From Mycobacteroides sp. LB1 (lineage in GTDB: Bacteria; Actinomycetota; Actinomycetes; Mycobacteriales; Mycobacteriaceae), in assembly GCF_013449725.1 (NCBI RefSeq), contig NZ_JACCFF010000002.1, positions 532,540 through 596,539 on the forward strand: a DNA stretch of 64,000 bases, read 5' to 3'. Positions 24,589 through 33,669 of this stretch are shown here, piece by piece. The notes beneath the pieces were generated by a model. That model did not search any database and was not told the origin of the DNA. It worked only from the letters and a program-made list of their open reading frames with translations. The first letter of the stretch is position 1; each line of letters starts with the position of its first letter. A program made the translations under genes and the position numbers.

Positions 24589-26232
24589 GTGACCCCGCCC
24601 GCGCCTGAATCGCCGGATCCGCTTCCACAGATTGCCCGGGCCCGCTCCATCCTGTTCTCTGCCCCACCGGCGGGACGGCGCTGGAGCATCGGACTCCGCG
24701 CGGGTGCCGCCGTCGCCATTCCCGGAGCATTGGTCGTCGCCGCCGGTTACCCCAATGCCGCGCTCTACGTGACCTATGGGGCATTCGCGGTCCTGTACGG
24801 AGAGGGCCGCCCTTACCGGGTGCGTGCCGCCGTCGTGGCCACCGCGGGCGTCGCATTGATGTTCATCGCCGCACTCGGTGCCATCGTCGGTACGTACGCG
24901 CCGGGCGGTGTCGCCAACAAGGCGGTAACCATCCTCACTCTGACCGCGGTCGCGATCCCGGTCGTGTACACCGTCGATGCACTTCGGCTCGGGCCGCCGG
25001 GCGCGTTGTTCTTCGTCCTGGTGTGCGGCGGCGCGCTCGGTGCCACCGAATGGGGTGTGGATCCGACCCAGATCCTCATCTGCGCAAGCCTGGGAGCAGT
25101 TGCGGCGGTGGCCGTTTCGATGGCAGGAGCCGCAACCGATCGCCACAAACCCGAACGTGTCGCGGTGCAGCGAGCAGTTGATGCAGTCGAAACCTATGCC
25201 CAGCCCGGTAATACAACAGTCGATGCCCGGCACGCTGCGGGCGCGGCGATCTCCTCGGCGTGGACGGCCCTCCACGATGCGGGACTGTCCACCAGTTCCG
25301 ATTCACCCTTGGTGACGACGATGCTCGATACCCATCGCAGATTTACCGAGACCGCGGTCGGCAACAAGATGGTGCTCGACCATCTCATCCCCGGCGATCA
25401 CGTCCTCGTCGTGCGACCCAGCATCTGGTACCGGTTACGCCGCTCGGTGCGGTTCCGTTCGCACGCCACCATCACGGCAGGACGGGTCGGCATCGCCTGC
25501 CTCGGGGCCGGAGTACTGAGTGCCGCGGTCGGCCTGACGCGACCGCAGTGGGCGATCCTGAGCGCCCTCGTGATCGTCCATCTGGGTCCGGACCGGCTGC
25601 ACGGCACAGTGCGTGGGCTGCAGCGGTTTGCAGGAACACTCATCGGACTCGGCCTGTTCGCGGTGCTCTATCAACTGTCTCTCACCGGATACGCGCTCAT
25701 CGCGGCCATCGCGACACTGCAGTTCTGCACCGAGCTGTTCCTACCGCGTAACTATGCCGTCGCCGTCATGTTCGTGACCCCCATTGCACTGTTGTCCGCG
25801 GGTGTGGTCACTCTGCACGGATCGGTCATATCGATCGTGCGCGATCGCCTGGCCGAAACGATGATCGGCGTCGCTGTGGCCATGGCCTCGATGTACCTGA
25901 TCGCACCGCGTGCCCATCGCCGGACCTTCGCTTTTACCGAGGCCCGGATCCGGAAGGCGGCTCTCGGACTCGTCGTGACCGCGCGAGCCGTGCCCGCCCA
26001 TGACGCGGCCTACGCCGAGGCCCGCGACCTGTCCTTCGAACTCGAAGGCGCGATTCGGGCCGGGGTGGACAGCGCACACGACGAATCCGAGTGGCTCCAG
26101 GTGCACTGGCCCGCTCATGCCGCACTCATTCACCACGGCTATGACCTGGTGGCGGCCTGCTGGGCCACACCGCCCGGCGAGATGCTGGCCGATGCCGACC
26201 GCTGGGAACAATGCTTCAGCACCAACGCCTGA
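24589..26232 (+). CDS. FUSC-family membrane protein (aromatic acid/fusaric acid exporter type)
   Basis: A 547-residue protein with the FUSC layout: two sets of hydrophobic helices (about residues 30-185 and 295-445) separated and followed by cytoplasmic helical regions. The second membrane block includes ATITAGRVGIACLGAGVLSA and RPQWAILSALVIVHLGPDRL, typical of the family, and RGLQRFAGTLIGLGLFAVLY. Relatives export aromatic acids or fusaric acid. A GTG start at 24589 lies 20 bp after the MerR gene, so co-transcription and possible iron control are likely. Fusaric acid is an iron chelator, which would fit, but this remains speculation. Confidence 0.8.
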   Translation: MTPPAPESPDPLPQIARARSILFSAPPAGRRWSIGLRAGAAVAIPGALVVAAGYPNAALYVTYGAFAVLYGEGRPYRVRAAVVATAGVALMFIAALGAIVGTYAPGGVANKAVTILTLTAVAIPVVYTVDALRLGPPGALFFVLVCGGALGATEWGVDPTQILICASLGAVAAVAVSMAGAATDRHKPERVAVQRAVDAVETYAQPGNTTVDARHAAGAAISSAWTALHDAGLSTSSDSPLVTTMLDTHRRFTETAVGNKMVLDHLIPGDHVLVVRPSIWYRLRRSVRFRSHATITAGRVGIACLGAGVLSAAVGLTRPQWAILSALVIVHLGPDRLHGTVRGLQRFAGTLIGLGLFAVLYQLSLTGYALIAAIATLQFCTELFLPRNYAVAVMFVTPIALLSAGVVTLHGSVISIVRDRLAETMIGVAVAMASMYLIAPRAHRRTFAFTEARIRKAALGLVVTARAVPAHDAAYAEARDLSFELEGAIRAGVDSAHDESEWLQVHWPAHAALIHHGYDLVAACWATPPGEMLADADRWEQCFSTNA

Positions 26233-26457
26233 CCGTTGCCCGGCAATCTCGGATGCACACACGTCAAGATCGCGTCAAGTTCGAGCGTCCTGCAAAAATG
26301 TGACGAGCGTCACATCAGGTGTATACCCTCGGCAAACGCCATGTGTTGACCCGGCTCGCCGCTGCCCGTCCTGGCTATTCGGGTGTCCATGTGGTTACGG
26401 TCGAACGGTACGAAACCCGAGTTGATACGAAACATGTTGTGGTGATGGTGATTTTTA
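26233..26457. promoter_or_regulatory. Upstream region of the ectoine operon
   Basis: A 225-bp intergenic region with no gene. It contains a CRP-like palindrome at 26299-26314 (listed separately) and the direct repeat TACGAAAC at 26409-26416 and 26426-26433, spaced 17 bp start to start and close to ectA. No clear terminator for the upstream FUSC gene is visible. Confidence 0.5.
26299..26314. promoter_or_regulatory. CRP-type binding site upstream of ectA
   Basis: TGTGACGAGCGTCACA is an exact TGTGA-N6-TCACA palindrome, the consensus for E. coli CRP and for mycobacterial CRP (Rv3676). The symmetry extends one base each side (26298-26315). It lies about 145 bp upstream of the ectA start, so it could act as an upstream activator site for the ectoine operon. 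Confidence 0.65.
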
Positions 26458-27003
26458 GTGGCCGATACTGAACTGAAGACCGAAAAACGTTGTACCGCCG
26501 TGTGGTCCATGAGCCACCCGACCCAGTCGGACGCTCGTCACATGTGGCGCATGGCGCGTGACTCCGGCGTGCTAGACGTCAACTCTTCGTACTCATACCT
26601 GTTGTGGTGCACCGACTTTCCCTCTACATCCGTCGTTGCCACAATCGACAACCAACCGGTCGGTTTCATCACCGGATACATTCGCCCATCCGGTTCATTG
26701 ATGATCTGGCAGGTCGGGGTTGACGAGGCATCCCGTGGAAAGGGACTAGCCGCCAGCATGCTGGCTTGGCTCGCGGACTCTCTCGCGGCCTTACAAGGCG
26801 AACCTCTCGTCATGGAAACCACTGTGACACAGTCGAATATGGCCTCACGTGCGCTATTCGCCGGATTTGCTCGACGACGGGGCATGGTGCTCACCGAATC
26901 CACCGGATTCGGGTTGGAACTCTTTCCCGACGCGCATGAGGCAGAGCCGCTACTGCGGCTCACTCCGCAAGATCCGCATAAAACGCCCAATAACCGGGCC
27001 TAA
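26458..27003 (+). CDS. ectA: L-2,4-diaminobutyrate acetyltransferase
   Basis: A 181-residue GNAT enzyme that acetylates L-2,4-diaminobutyrate at N4, the second committed step of ectoine synthesis. The acetyl-CoA motif is QVGVDEASRGKGLAASMLAW (about residues 82-101), and SSYSYLLWCTDFPSTSVVA is an EctA-specific substrate segment. The GTG at 26458 is the only start that keeps the N-terminal extension; the ribosome site is weak. First gene of ectABCD-proP, with a 42-bp gap to ectB. Confidence 0.93.
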   Translation: MADTELKTEKRCTAVWSMSHPTQSDARHMWRMARDSGVLDVNSSYSYLLWCTDFPSTSVVATIDNQPVGFITGYIRPSGSLMIWQVGVDEASRGKGLAASMLAWLADSLAALQGEPLVMETTVTQSNMASRALFAGFARRRGMVLTESTGFGLELFPDAHEAEPLLRLTPQDPHKTPNNRA

Positions 27004-27045
27004 CAATTTGGTCCTAAACACACTGGGCCGAAAGGGGATACACAC

Positions 27046-28323
27046 ATGACCGCCACCTTGTCCGCTCAGGGAGCCGGACTGCCGAAGGTCATCAACGAAC
27101 GTGAATCCGAGGTGCGGAGCTATTGCCGGAGCTGGCCCACGACGTTCGCCTCAGCCTCCGGATCTTGGCTGACCAACACCACCGGTGAGCGCTATCTGGA
27201 CTTCTTCGCCGGCGCGGGCGCACTCAACTACGGCCACAACAACCCGGTGCTCAAGACCGCCCTCATCGACTACCTGACGACTGACGGGGTGGTCCACGGC
27301 CTGGATATGGCCACGGTAGCCAAGCAGCACTTCCTCGAAGAGTTCGAGCGGACCATCCTGCTGCCCCGCGGCATGGACTACAAGGTGCAGTTCCCCGGCC
27401 CCACCGGGACCAATGCCGTCGAGGCCGCACTCAAGCTGGCGCGGAACATAACGGGGCGTGAGTCAATCATCAGCTTCACCAATGCATTCCACGGGATGAC
27501 GTTGGGATCGCTGGCGGTTACCGGTAATTCGATGAAGCGTGCCGGAGCCGGCGTGCCGCTTGTGCACTCCACCCCGATGCCCTATGACAACTACTTCGGT
27601 GGTGTCACCGAGGACTTCCAGTGGTTCGAGAAGGTTCTCGACGACGAGGGCGGCGGCCTGAACCAGCCGGCGGCGGTGATCGTCGAGACCGTGCAGGGTG
27701 AGGGTGGAGTCAACGTCGCCCGTGCCGAATGGCTGCGGGCACTCTCCGATCTGTGCCGGACGCGGGACATCATCCTCATCGTTGACGACGTGCAGATGGG
27801 TTGCGGCCGAACGGGTGCGTTCTTCTCCTTCGAAGATGCGGGCATTCGTCCCGATATCGTGACGCTGTCCAAATCCATCAGCGGTTACGGCCTGCCGATG
27901 GCCCTGACCCTGATCCGCCCGGATCTCGATCAGTGGGCCCCCGGCGAGCACAACGGGACCTTCCGAGGAAACAATCCAGCATTCGTCACCGCGACCGCGA
28001 CATTGCAGAAGTATTGGCAGGACAGCACATTCAGTGATGACGTACGCCGCAAGGGTGATCGGCTTAATGCCGAGCTGACCGCACTGGTGGCCGATGACGA
28101 CTCGGTGTCGGTACGCGGCCGCGGCATGGTCCAGGGCATCGCATTCACTGATACCGAACGGGGCTCGCGAGTGAGCCAGGCCGCTTTCGAGCGGGGCCTG
28201 CTGGTGGAGACCTCCGGGCCCAAGGACGAGGTGGTCAAACTGTTGCCCGCGCTGACCACCACCGATGAGCAGCTCGATATCGGCATCGCCACTCTGCGTG
28301 AAGCCATCGCCGAATCGGCGTAG
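27046..28323 (+). CDS. ectB: Diaminobutyrate-2-oxoglutarate transaminase
   Basis: A 425-residue class III PLP aminotransferase that makes L-2,4-diaminobutyrate from aspartate semialdehyde and glutamate, the first step of ectoine synthesis. PLP-binding features include GPTGTNAVEAALKLARNITG, the INDEDVQ-type IVDDVQMGCGRTG and the Schiff-base lysine in TLSKSISGYGLPMA (Lys about residue 274). The length fits EctB. A GAAAGGGG ribosome site precedes the ATG. It is in the conserved ectABC order. Confidence 0.95.
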   Translation: MTATLSAQGAGLPKVINERESEVRSYCRSWPTTFASASGSWLTNTTGERYLDFFAGAGALNYGHNNPVLKTALIDYLTTDGVVHGLDMATVAKQHFLEEFERTILLPRGMDYKVQFPGPTGTNAVEAALKLARNITGRESIISFTNAFHGMTLGSLAVTGNSMKRAGAGVPLVHSTPMPYDNYFGGVTEDFQWFEKVLDDEGGGLNQPAAVIVETVQGEGGVNVARAEWLRALSDLCRTRDIILIVDDVQMGCGRTGAFFSFEDAGIRPDIVTLSKSISGYGLPMALTLIRPDLDQWAPGEHNGTFRGNNPAFVTATATLQKYWQDSTFSDDVRRKGDRLNAELTALVADDDSVSVRGRGMVQGIAFTDTERGSRVSQAAFERGLLVETSGPKDEVVKLLPALTTTDEQLDIGIATLREAIAESA

Positions 28324-28353
28324 TCACAACGCATAAAGACGAAAGGAACTATC

Positions 28354-28746
28354 TTGATAGTCCGTACTACCCAACAGATCACGGGTACCGAACGCGATGT
28401 CAGTGGCGAAGGCTGGCATAGCAAGCGGATCGTCCTGGCGGATGACGGAGTCGGGTTCTCCTTCCACGAAACCACCATCGACGCGGGAACCGTCCACGTC
28501 TTCCACTACCAGCACCACATCGAGGCGGTGTGGCTCACTGTAGGTACCGGTACGCTGACCAACCTGGAGAACGGCGACGTGTTCGCCCTGGCGCCAGGCA
28601 GCATGTATCTGCTCGACGGCAATGAGCGGCACCAGCTTTACGCCGATACCGAGATGCGCATGATGTGCGTGTTCAATCCTCCCGTCACCGGGCGGGAGGT
28701 CCACGACGAGTCCGGCGCATATCCGGCCGCGCCTGCCCTGTCATGA
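28354..28746 (+). CDS. ectC: L-ectoine synthase
   Basis: A 130-residue cupin that cyclises N4-acetyl-diaminobutyrate to ectoine. Characteristic segments are GEGWHSKRIVLADDGVGFSF, TVHVFHYQHHIEAVWLTVGT and the LAPGSMYLLDGNERHQLYA cupin strand with metal-site His/Glu. It uses a TTG start at 28354 with GAAAGGA upstream; no ATG is available at the right place. The stop overlaps the ectD start (ATGA). Confidence 0.95.
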   Translation: MIVRTTQQITGTERDVSGEGWHSKRIVLADDGVGFSFHETTIDAGTVHVFHYQHHIEAVWLTVGTGTLTNLENGDVFALAPGSMYLLDGNERHQLYADTEMRMMCVFNPPVTGREVHDESGAYPAAPALS

Positions 28747-29651
28747 GTACCCCCGCGATCACCGATCGCTACCCCAGCCGCCTCGAGGCCGAGCAGGCTC
28801 CGATCCTCCGAAACGAGCCCGTGGTCTGGGGCGCCACGAACGCAGGACCGCTGGCCCCACCAGCGCTCACCCAGATGTCCGATCAGGGCTTCCTGATCCG
28901 GCCGAGCACCGTCGACGAGATGACCGTCTCCGCTTTGAGAAACGAGATCGACAGGGTGCCATCGACATTGGGCGATGATCCCAGGATCATCCGGGAAGCC
29001 GGCTCACAGGAGGTGCGCTCCATCTTCGAAGCACATGTCCTGAGCTCGGTGGTGATGGACGTGGCGTGCTCGCCGGGTGTGCTCGACGTCGCCGAACAGC
29101 TACTGGGTGGCCCGGTGTATCTGCATCAGTCGCGTATCAACGCGATGCCGGCATTCAGAGGCCGCGGCTTCTACTGGCATTCGGACTTTGAGACCTGGCA
29201 CAGCGAGGACGGGCTCCCCCAAATGCGCACGGTGTCATGCTCAATCGCGTTGACCGTCAACGTCGCCTACAACGGGTCGCTGCAGGTGATGCCGGGCACG
29301 CACCGCACCTTCTACCCCTGCGTCGGCGCAACCCCACTCGATAACCATCGGAAATCACTGGTGGAACAGGACATTGGTGTGCCGTCCACTCAAACTCTTG
29401 CCGAGGCTGCGATCACGAGCGGTATCGAACTCTTCCTCGGACAGCCGGGTGATGCGCTGTGGTTCGACTGCAACCTCATGCACGGCTCCGGGTCGAACAT
29501 CAGCCCCTACCCTCGGTCGAATGTGTTCCTGGTGTTCAACTCGGTGGAGAACGCGCCCGAAAGACCCTTTGCCGGATCGGAGCCGCGTCCTGAATACATC
29601 GCCGCGCGCACCTTCACCCCGCTGACCCACCAATCGCCAGGCACCCCCTGA
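28743..29651 (+). CDS. ectD: Ectoine 5-hydroxylase
   Basis: A 302-residue Fe(II)/2-oxoglutarate dioxygenase that converts ectoine to 5-hydroxyectoine. The EctD signature FYWHSDFETWHSEDGLP is present with the iron-binding His and Asp, and the distal iron His lies in the CNLMHGSGSNISPYPRSN segment along with the 2-oxoglutarate Arg. The ATG at 28743 overlaps the ectC stop; an upstream in-frame start at 28665 would be inside ectC. Its presence means that this strain should make hydroxyectoine as well as ectoine. Confidence 0.95.
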   Translation: MSTPAITDRYPSRLEAEQAPILRNEPVVWGATNAGPLAPPALTQMSDQGFLIRPSTVDEMTVSALRNEIDRVPSTLGDDPRIIREAGSQEVRSIFEAHVLSSVVMDVACSPGVLDVAEQLLGGPVYLHQSRINAMPAFRGRGFYWHSDFETWHSEDGLPQMRTVSCSIALTVNVAYNGSLQVMPGTHRTFYPCVGATPLDNHRKSLVEQDIGVPSTQTLAEAAITSGIELFLGQPGDALWFDCNLMHGSGSNISPYPRSNVFLVFNSVENAPERPFAGSEPRPEYIAARTFTPLTHQSPGTP

Positions 29652-31027
29652 TGACGACCGCCGGCCCAGACCTTCAGGCTCCGGAGGGCCGGCGACTACT
29701 CAACAGAGCCATCGCGGCATCGGCGATGGGGAACGCCACCGAGTGGTACGACTACGGCGTCTATGCCGCCACCACCACATTCCTGACGCAGGCCTTCTTC
29801 CCCACCCTGGGCACCGCATTCACGATGCTGGGGTACGCGATCTCGTTCCTGTTGCGCCCCCTCGGCGGAATGATCTGGGGACCGCTGGGCGACAAGTTAG
29901 GCAGCAAGAGCGTCATGGCCATCACCATCGTGCTGATGGCGTTGTCCACCACACTCATTGGCGTATTGCCCAGCTGGGCGACGATCGGCGCCGCGGCCCC
30001 CGCGCTTTTGATCCTGCTGCGGGTGATCCAGGGCTTCTCCACCGGCGGCGAATACGGCGGTGCGGCAACGTTTATGGCGGAGTTCGCGCCGGATAAGAAA
30101 CGCGGCAAGTACGGATCCTTCCTCGAATTCGGCACCTTGGGCGGATTCGCGACCGGCGCCGCGTTCGTACTGGTCCTTGACGCCACGCTCGGCGCGGAAG
30201 CGATGCACTCCTGGGGATGGCGCATTCCGTTCCTCCTCGCGCTCCCGATGGGGCTCATCGGCTGGTATCTGCGAAGCCGTCTCGATGATCCGCCGCTGTT
30301 CGTCGAGGTGCAGCGGCAGGAACAGCAGGGCGGGGAGGGTGTTGCGACCGCGTTCGAACGGCTCAAGGATCTGGTGCGTGAATACAAGCGGCCCATGATC
30401 GTGATGATGCTGCTGGTGATCGCCCTGAACATCACCAACTACACGCTGCTCAGTTATCAGCCGACCTATCTGAAGACCAGGCTCGGCATGACCGAGACAC
30501 AGGGCCAGATCGTCATCCTGATCGGTGAGATCGCGATGATGGCATTCCTGCCCTTCTGCGGCGCGCTGTCGGATCGCGTTGGGCGAAAACCCATGTGGTG
30601 GTTCTCCTTGACCGGCCTGCTGGTGCTCGCGTTACCCATGTACTGGCTTATGGGACAGGGATTGGGCTGGGCGATAATCGGTTTCGCTGTTCTCGGATTG
30701 CTATACATACCTCAGCTGTCCACCATCACCGCGACCTTCCCGTGCATGTTCCCCACTCAAGTCCGCTATGCGGGATTCGCGATCTCGTACAACCTGTCGA
30801 CCGCAGCGTTCGGTGGCACCGCGCCGCTGGTGAACGACCTCATGGTCGACAAGACCGGATGGGATCTCTTCCCCGCCACCTATCTCATGCTGGCCTGTGT
30901 CGTCGGATTGTGTGCCCTGCCGTTCCTCATAGAGACCGCCGGGGCGTCGATCGCTGGAACGGATATCCCCTGTGTGGATTCCCATGGGGCTGAACCGGCC
31001 GAGCCAGACGAGGTTGTTCGTGCCTGA
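29651..31027 (+). CDS. proP: ProP-like MFS osmoprotectant symporter
   Basis: A 458-residue MFS protein of the metabolite:H+ symporter family. The first helix has the family hallmark GNATEWYDYGVYAA; other landmarks are PLGGMIWGPLGDKLGSK (motif A) and IQGFSTGGEYGGAATFMAEF in helix 4. ProP relatives import betaine, proline and ectoine. The ATG overlaps the ectD stop (TGATG), so uptake or recovery of leaked ectoine is coupled to synthesis. The ectoine specificity is inferred from linkage only. A iron-box region and irtA follow. Confidence 0.87.
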   Translation: MTTAGPDLQAPEGRRLLNRAIAASAMGNATEWYDYGVYAATTTFLTQAFFPTLGTAFTMLGYAISFLLRPLGGMIWGPLGDKLGSKSVMAITIVLMALSTTLIGVLPSWATIGAAAPALLILLRVIQGFSTGGEYGGAATFMAEFAPDKKRGKYGSFLEFGTLGGFATGAAFVLVLDATLGAEAMHSWGWRIPFLLALPMGLIGWYLRSRLDDPPLFVEVQRQEQQGGEGVATAFERLKDLVREYKRPMIVMMLLVIALNITNYTLLSYQPTYLKTRLGMTETQGQIVILIGEIAMMAFLPFCGALSDRVGRKPMWWFSLTGLLVLALPMYWLMGQGLGWAIIGFAVLGLLYIPQLSTITATFPCMFPTQVRYAGFAISYNLSTAAFGGTAPLVNDLMVDKTGWDLFPATYLMLACVVGLCALPFLIETAGASIAGTDIPCVDSHGAEPAEPDEVVRA

Positions 31028-31042
31028 CCCCGCCAACGTCCC

Positions 31043-31061
31043 TTAGGTTAGGATGGGCTAA
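31043..31061. promoter_or_regulatory. IdeR-like iron box upstream of irtA
   Basis: TTAGGTTAGGATGGGCTAA matches the IdeR consensus at 15 of 19 positions, with the entire left half-site perfect. It ends 34 bp before the irtA ATG. irtAB is IdeR-repressed in M. tuberculosis, so the same control is expected. Confidence 0.75.
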
Positions 31062-31095
31062 GTAAGGGTGGGTAACGAACAAAGGTCACATAAGC

Positions 31096-33669
31096 ATGGG
31101 TAGAGGGTTCCAGGGCGCGGTGCTACGTGGACTCGGCGCGCGCGACCACCTGGCGACCGTCGTCGGGACCACGCACGTCGCACCGAATTGCATACGGATC
31201 GGCATGTCAGCGCCGACGTTGTTCGAAGACCTCCTGCACACCCCCGCCGAATGGCTTCGGTTCTGGTTCCCCGACCCCGCCGGCGGCGCCACCGAGCACC
31301 AACGGGCCTACACCATCGTGTCGACGGACGCCGATGCGGGCGAATTCACCATCGATGTCGTGATCCACGAACCCGCCGGTCCCGCCTGCCAGTGGGCGAC
31401 CGGTGTGCAACCGGGCATGACGATTCCGGTGGTGTCCTTCGGCTCCTCCCGTTTCGAGATACCCGAGGATCTTCCGGCCGGGTTCCTGCTCATCGGCGAC
31501 GCCGCATCGATCCCGGCGATCAACTCGATCGTGGCCGCCCTACCCGCCGATGTAGACGTCGAGGTGTACCTAGAACGGCACAGCCCCGACGACGAACTGA
31601 TCCCCCTGACCGACCATCTCCGGCGGCGCCTGCATTGGGTGGACCGCGCCGACGAGACATCGCTCGCCGCCGCCATCGCGGATCGCGACTGGTCCAATTG
31701 GTATGCGTGGGCGGGTCCCGAAGCGGGATCGCTCAAGCATCTCCGTAAGCGGCTACGGGAGGAGTTCGGATTCCCGAAGGCGGATCTGCACGCCGCGGCG
31801 TACTGGACATTCGGCCGCGCGATGGGAAGCCGACGCGGGGATACCGAGGCACCTCAGGCACCCGCATCGAAGCCTTCTGCGCCGACCAAACCCACACCAG
31901 CTCCCGAACACGCTGTCCCCCAAGGACGCTGGCGGTCGCAAGCGGCGAGTGAATTGTTGGCGCCGGTCAAGAAGCAGATGATCGCCAGCGGTGTGCTGCA
32001 AGCAATCATCACCCTGATCGAGCTGGCACCGTTCGTCGTCCTGGTGGAGTTGACGCGGCTGCTATTGGCCGGTGCCGATGAGAACCGGTTGTGGCACACC
32101 GGAAGTGTGTTCCTGACGCTGCTGGTGCTGGGCGCCGGACTGGGCGCCGCACTCACGCTCTGGCTGCATATCGTCGACGTCCGGTTCAGCGCAGGCATCC
32201 GGGGCCGGTTACTGGACAAACTGTCCCGAGTTCCCTTGGGGTGGTTCACCCAGCGTGGCTCTGGAGCGGTCAAAAAGCTCATCCAGGACGACACGTTGTC
32301 CTTGCACTACCTGATCACCCACGCGATCCCCGATGCGGTGGCCGCGGTCGTCGGCCCGGTGGCAGTGCTGGTGTACCTGTTCATCGTCGACTGGCGCATG
32401 GCGCTTATCCTTCTCATCCCGATCCTCGTCTACGTGGTGACCACGGCGACGATGATGTTCCAAAGCGGCCCGAAGATCATCGAGGCCTCCCGTTGGGCCG
32501 AACGGATGAGTAGCGAGTCGACCGCTTATCTCGAAGGGCAGCCGGTGATCCGGGTATTCGGTGGCGCGGCAGCGTCCTCGTTCAAGCGCAAGCTAGACGG
32601 GTACCTCACCTTCCTGAACGAGTGGCAGCGGCCGTTCATCGGGAAGAAGACCTTCATGGATCTGGCCACCCGACCGACGACCTTTCTGTGGCTCATCGCC
32701 GCGGCCGGTACCTTTTTCGTCGTCGCGGGAACCATGCAACCCACCACCCTGCTGCCGTTCCTGATGCTCGGCACCACCTTTGGCACCCGCCTGCTGGGAA
32801 TCGCATACGGCCTCGGCGGTATTCGCGGCGGCGTTGAGGGCGCGCGGCATATCGCTGTCGCCCTCAACGAAACCGAACTGGGAGTCGTCCACGAGCCGGC
32901 ATCCCCTGGTGGAGTTTCCTCTGTGTCGTTTGAACACGTCACCTTCGGCTACCGGCCCGGAGTGCCCGTCATCCACGACGTCACCCTGACGCTGCGGCCC
33001 GGAACCGTGACGGCACTCGTGGGACCTTCTGGGTCCGGGAAGTCAACGCTGGCCTCCCTGCTGGCGCGGTTCCACGACGTCAACGGCGGGGCCATCCGGA
33101 TCGACGGCGCCGACATCCGGGCACTGACCCCGGACGAGCTGTACACGAAGGTGGGATTCGTCTTCCAGGATGTGCAGCTGGTCGCAGGAACAGTCCGCGA
33201 GAACATCGCACTGGCCCGTCCCGCGGCCACGAACGCCGAGGTCGAGTCAGCAGCCCGAGATGCGCAGATCCATGAACGAATCCTGCGCCTCCCCAACGGT
33301 TATGACACGGTGCTAGACACGAACACCCAGCTGTCCGGGGGCGAGAAGCAGCGACTCACCATCGCCCGCGCCCTCCTAGCGGACACTCCAATCCTGATCC
33401 TGGACGAGGCCACCGCCTTCGCCGACCCCGAATCCGAGTACCTGGTCCAACAGGCACTGGGCCGCCTGATCCACAGCCGGACCGTGCTGGTGATCGCGCA
33501 CCGGTTGCACACCATCGCCGATGCCGACCAGATCGTGGTCCTGGACCATGGCCGCCTCGTAGAAACCGGCACCCACGCCCAGCTGCTCGCCGCCGACGGG
33601 CGGTACCGGCGGCTCTGGGATGGCCGTCTCGAAGAGTCGTCAGTCGTCCTAGCCGGAGAGAACATCTGA
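31096..33669 (+). CDS. irtA: Carboxymycobactin ABC importer/reductase subunit IrtA
   Basis: An 857-residue fusion protein with the IrtA layout. The N-terminal siderophore-interacting domain (about residues 15-245) binds FAD (flavin motif [20 protein letters not shown]; ending AAYWTFGRA) and reduces ferric mycobactin. An Ala/Pro-rich linker leads to an exporter-type ABC membrane domain (about 290-590) and an ATPase domain with Walker [10 protein letters not shown] near 642, LSGGEKQR near 746 and Walker B LILDEAT near 766. It acts with IrtB in the inner membrane. The stop overlaps the irtB ATG. Confidence 0.95.
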   Translation: MGRGFQGAVLRGLGARDHLATVVGTTHVAPNCIRIGMSAPTLFEDLLHTPAEWLRFWFPDPAGGATEHQRAYTIVSTDADAGEFTIDVVIHEPAGPACQWATGVQPGMTIPVVSFGSSRFEIPEDLPAGFLLIGDAASIPAINSIVAALPADVDVEVYLERHSPDDELIPLTDHLRRRLHWVDRADETSLAAAIADRDWSNWYAWAGPEAGSLKHLRKRLREEFGFPKADLHAAAYWTFGRAMGSRRGDTEAPQAPASKPSAPTKPTPAPEHAVPQGRWRSQAASELLAPVKKQMIASGVLQAIITLIELAPFVVLVELTRLLLAGADENRLWHTGSVFLTLLVLGAGLGAALTLWLHIVDVRFSAGIRGRLLDKLSRVPLGWFTQRGSGAVKKLIQDDTLSLHYLITHAIPDAVAAVVGPVAVLVYLFIVDWRMALILLIPILVYVVTTATMMFQSGPKIIEASRWAERMSSESTAYLEGQPVIRVFGGAAASSFKRKLDGYLTFLNEWQRPFIGKKTFMDLATRPTTFLWLIAAAGTFFVVAGTMQPTTLLPFLMLGTTFGTRLLGIAYGLGGIRGGVEGARHIAVALNETELGVVHEPASPGGVSSVSFEHVTFGYRPGVPVIHDVTLTLRPGTVTALVGPSGSGKSTLASLLARFHDVNGGAIRIDGADIRALTPDELYTKVGFVFQDVQLVAGTVRENIALARPAATNAEVESAARDAQIHERILRLPNGYDTVLDTNTQLSGGEKQRLTIARALLADTPILILDEATAFADPESEYLVQQALGRLIHSRTVLVIAHRLHTIADADQIVVLDHGRLVETGTHAQLLAADGRYRRLWDGRLEESSVVLAGENI

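Noticed and set aside
26230..26260. TTGCC-C-GGCAA after the FUSC gene as an intrinsic terminator
   Set aside because: Loop of one base and no following T-run.
31028..31095. Terminator between proP and irtA
   Set aside because: No stem-loop found; the repeats present are parts of the iron box.
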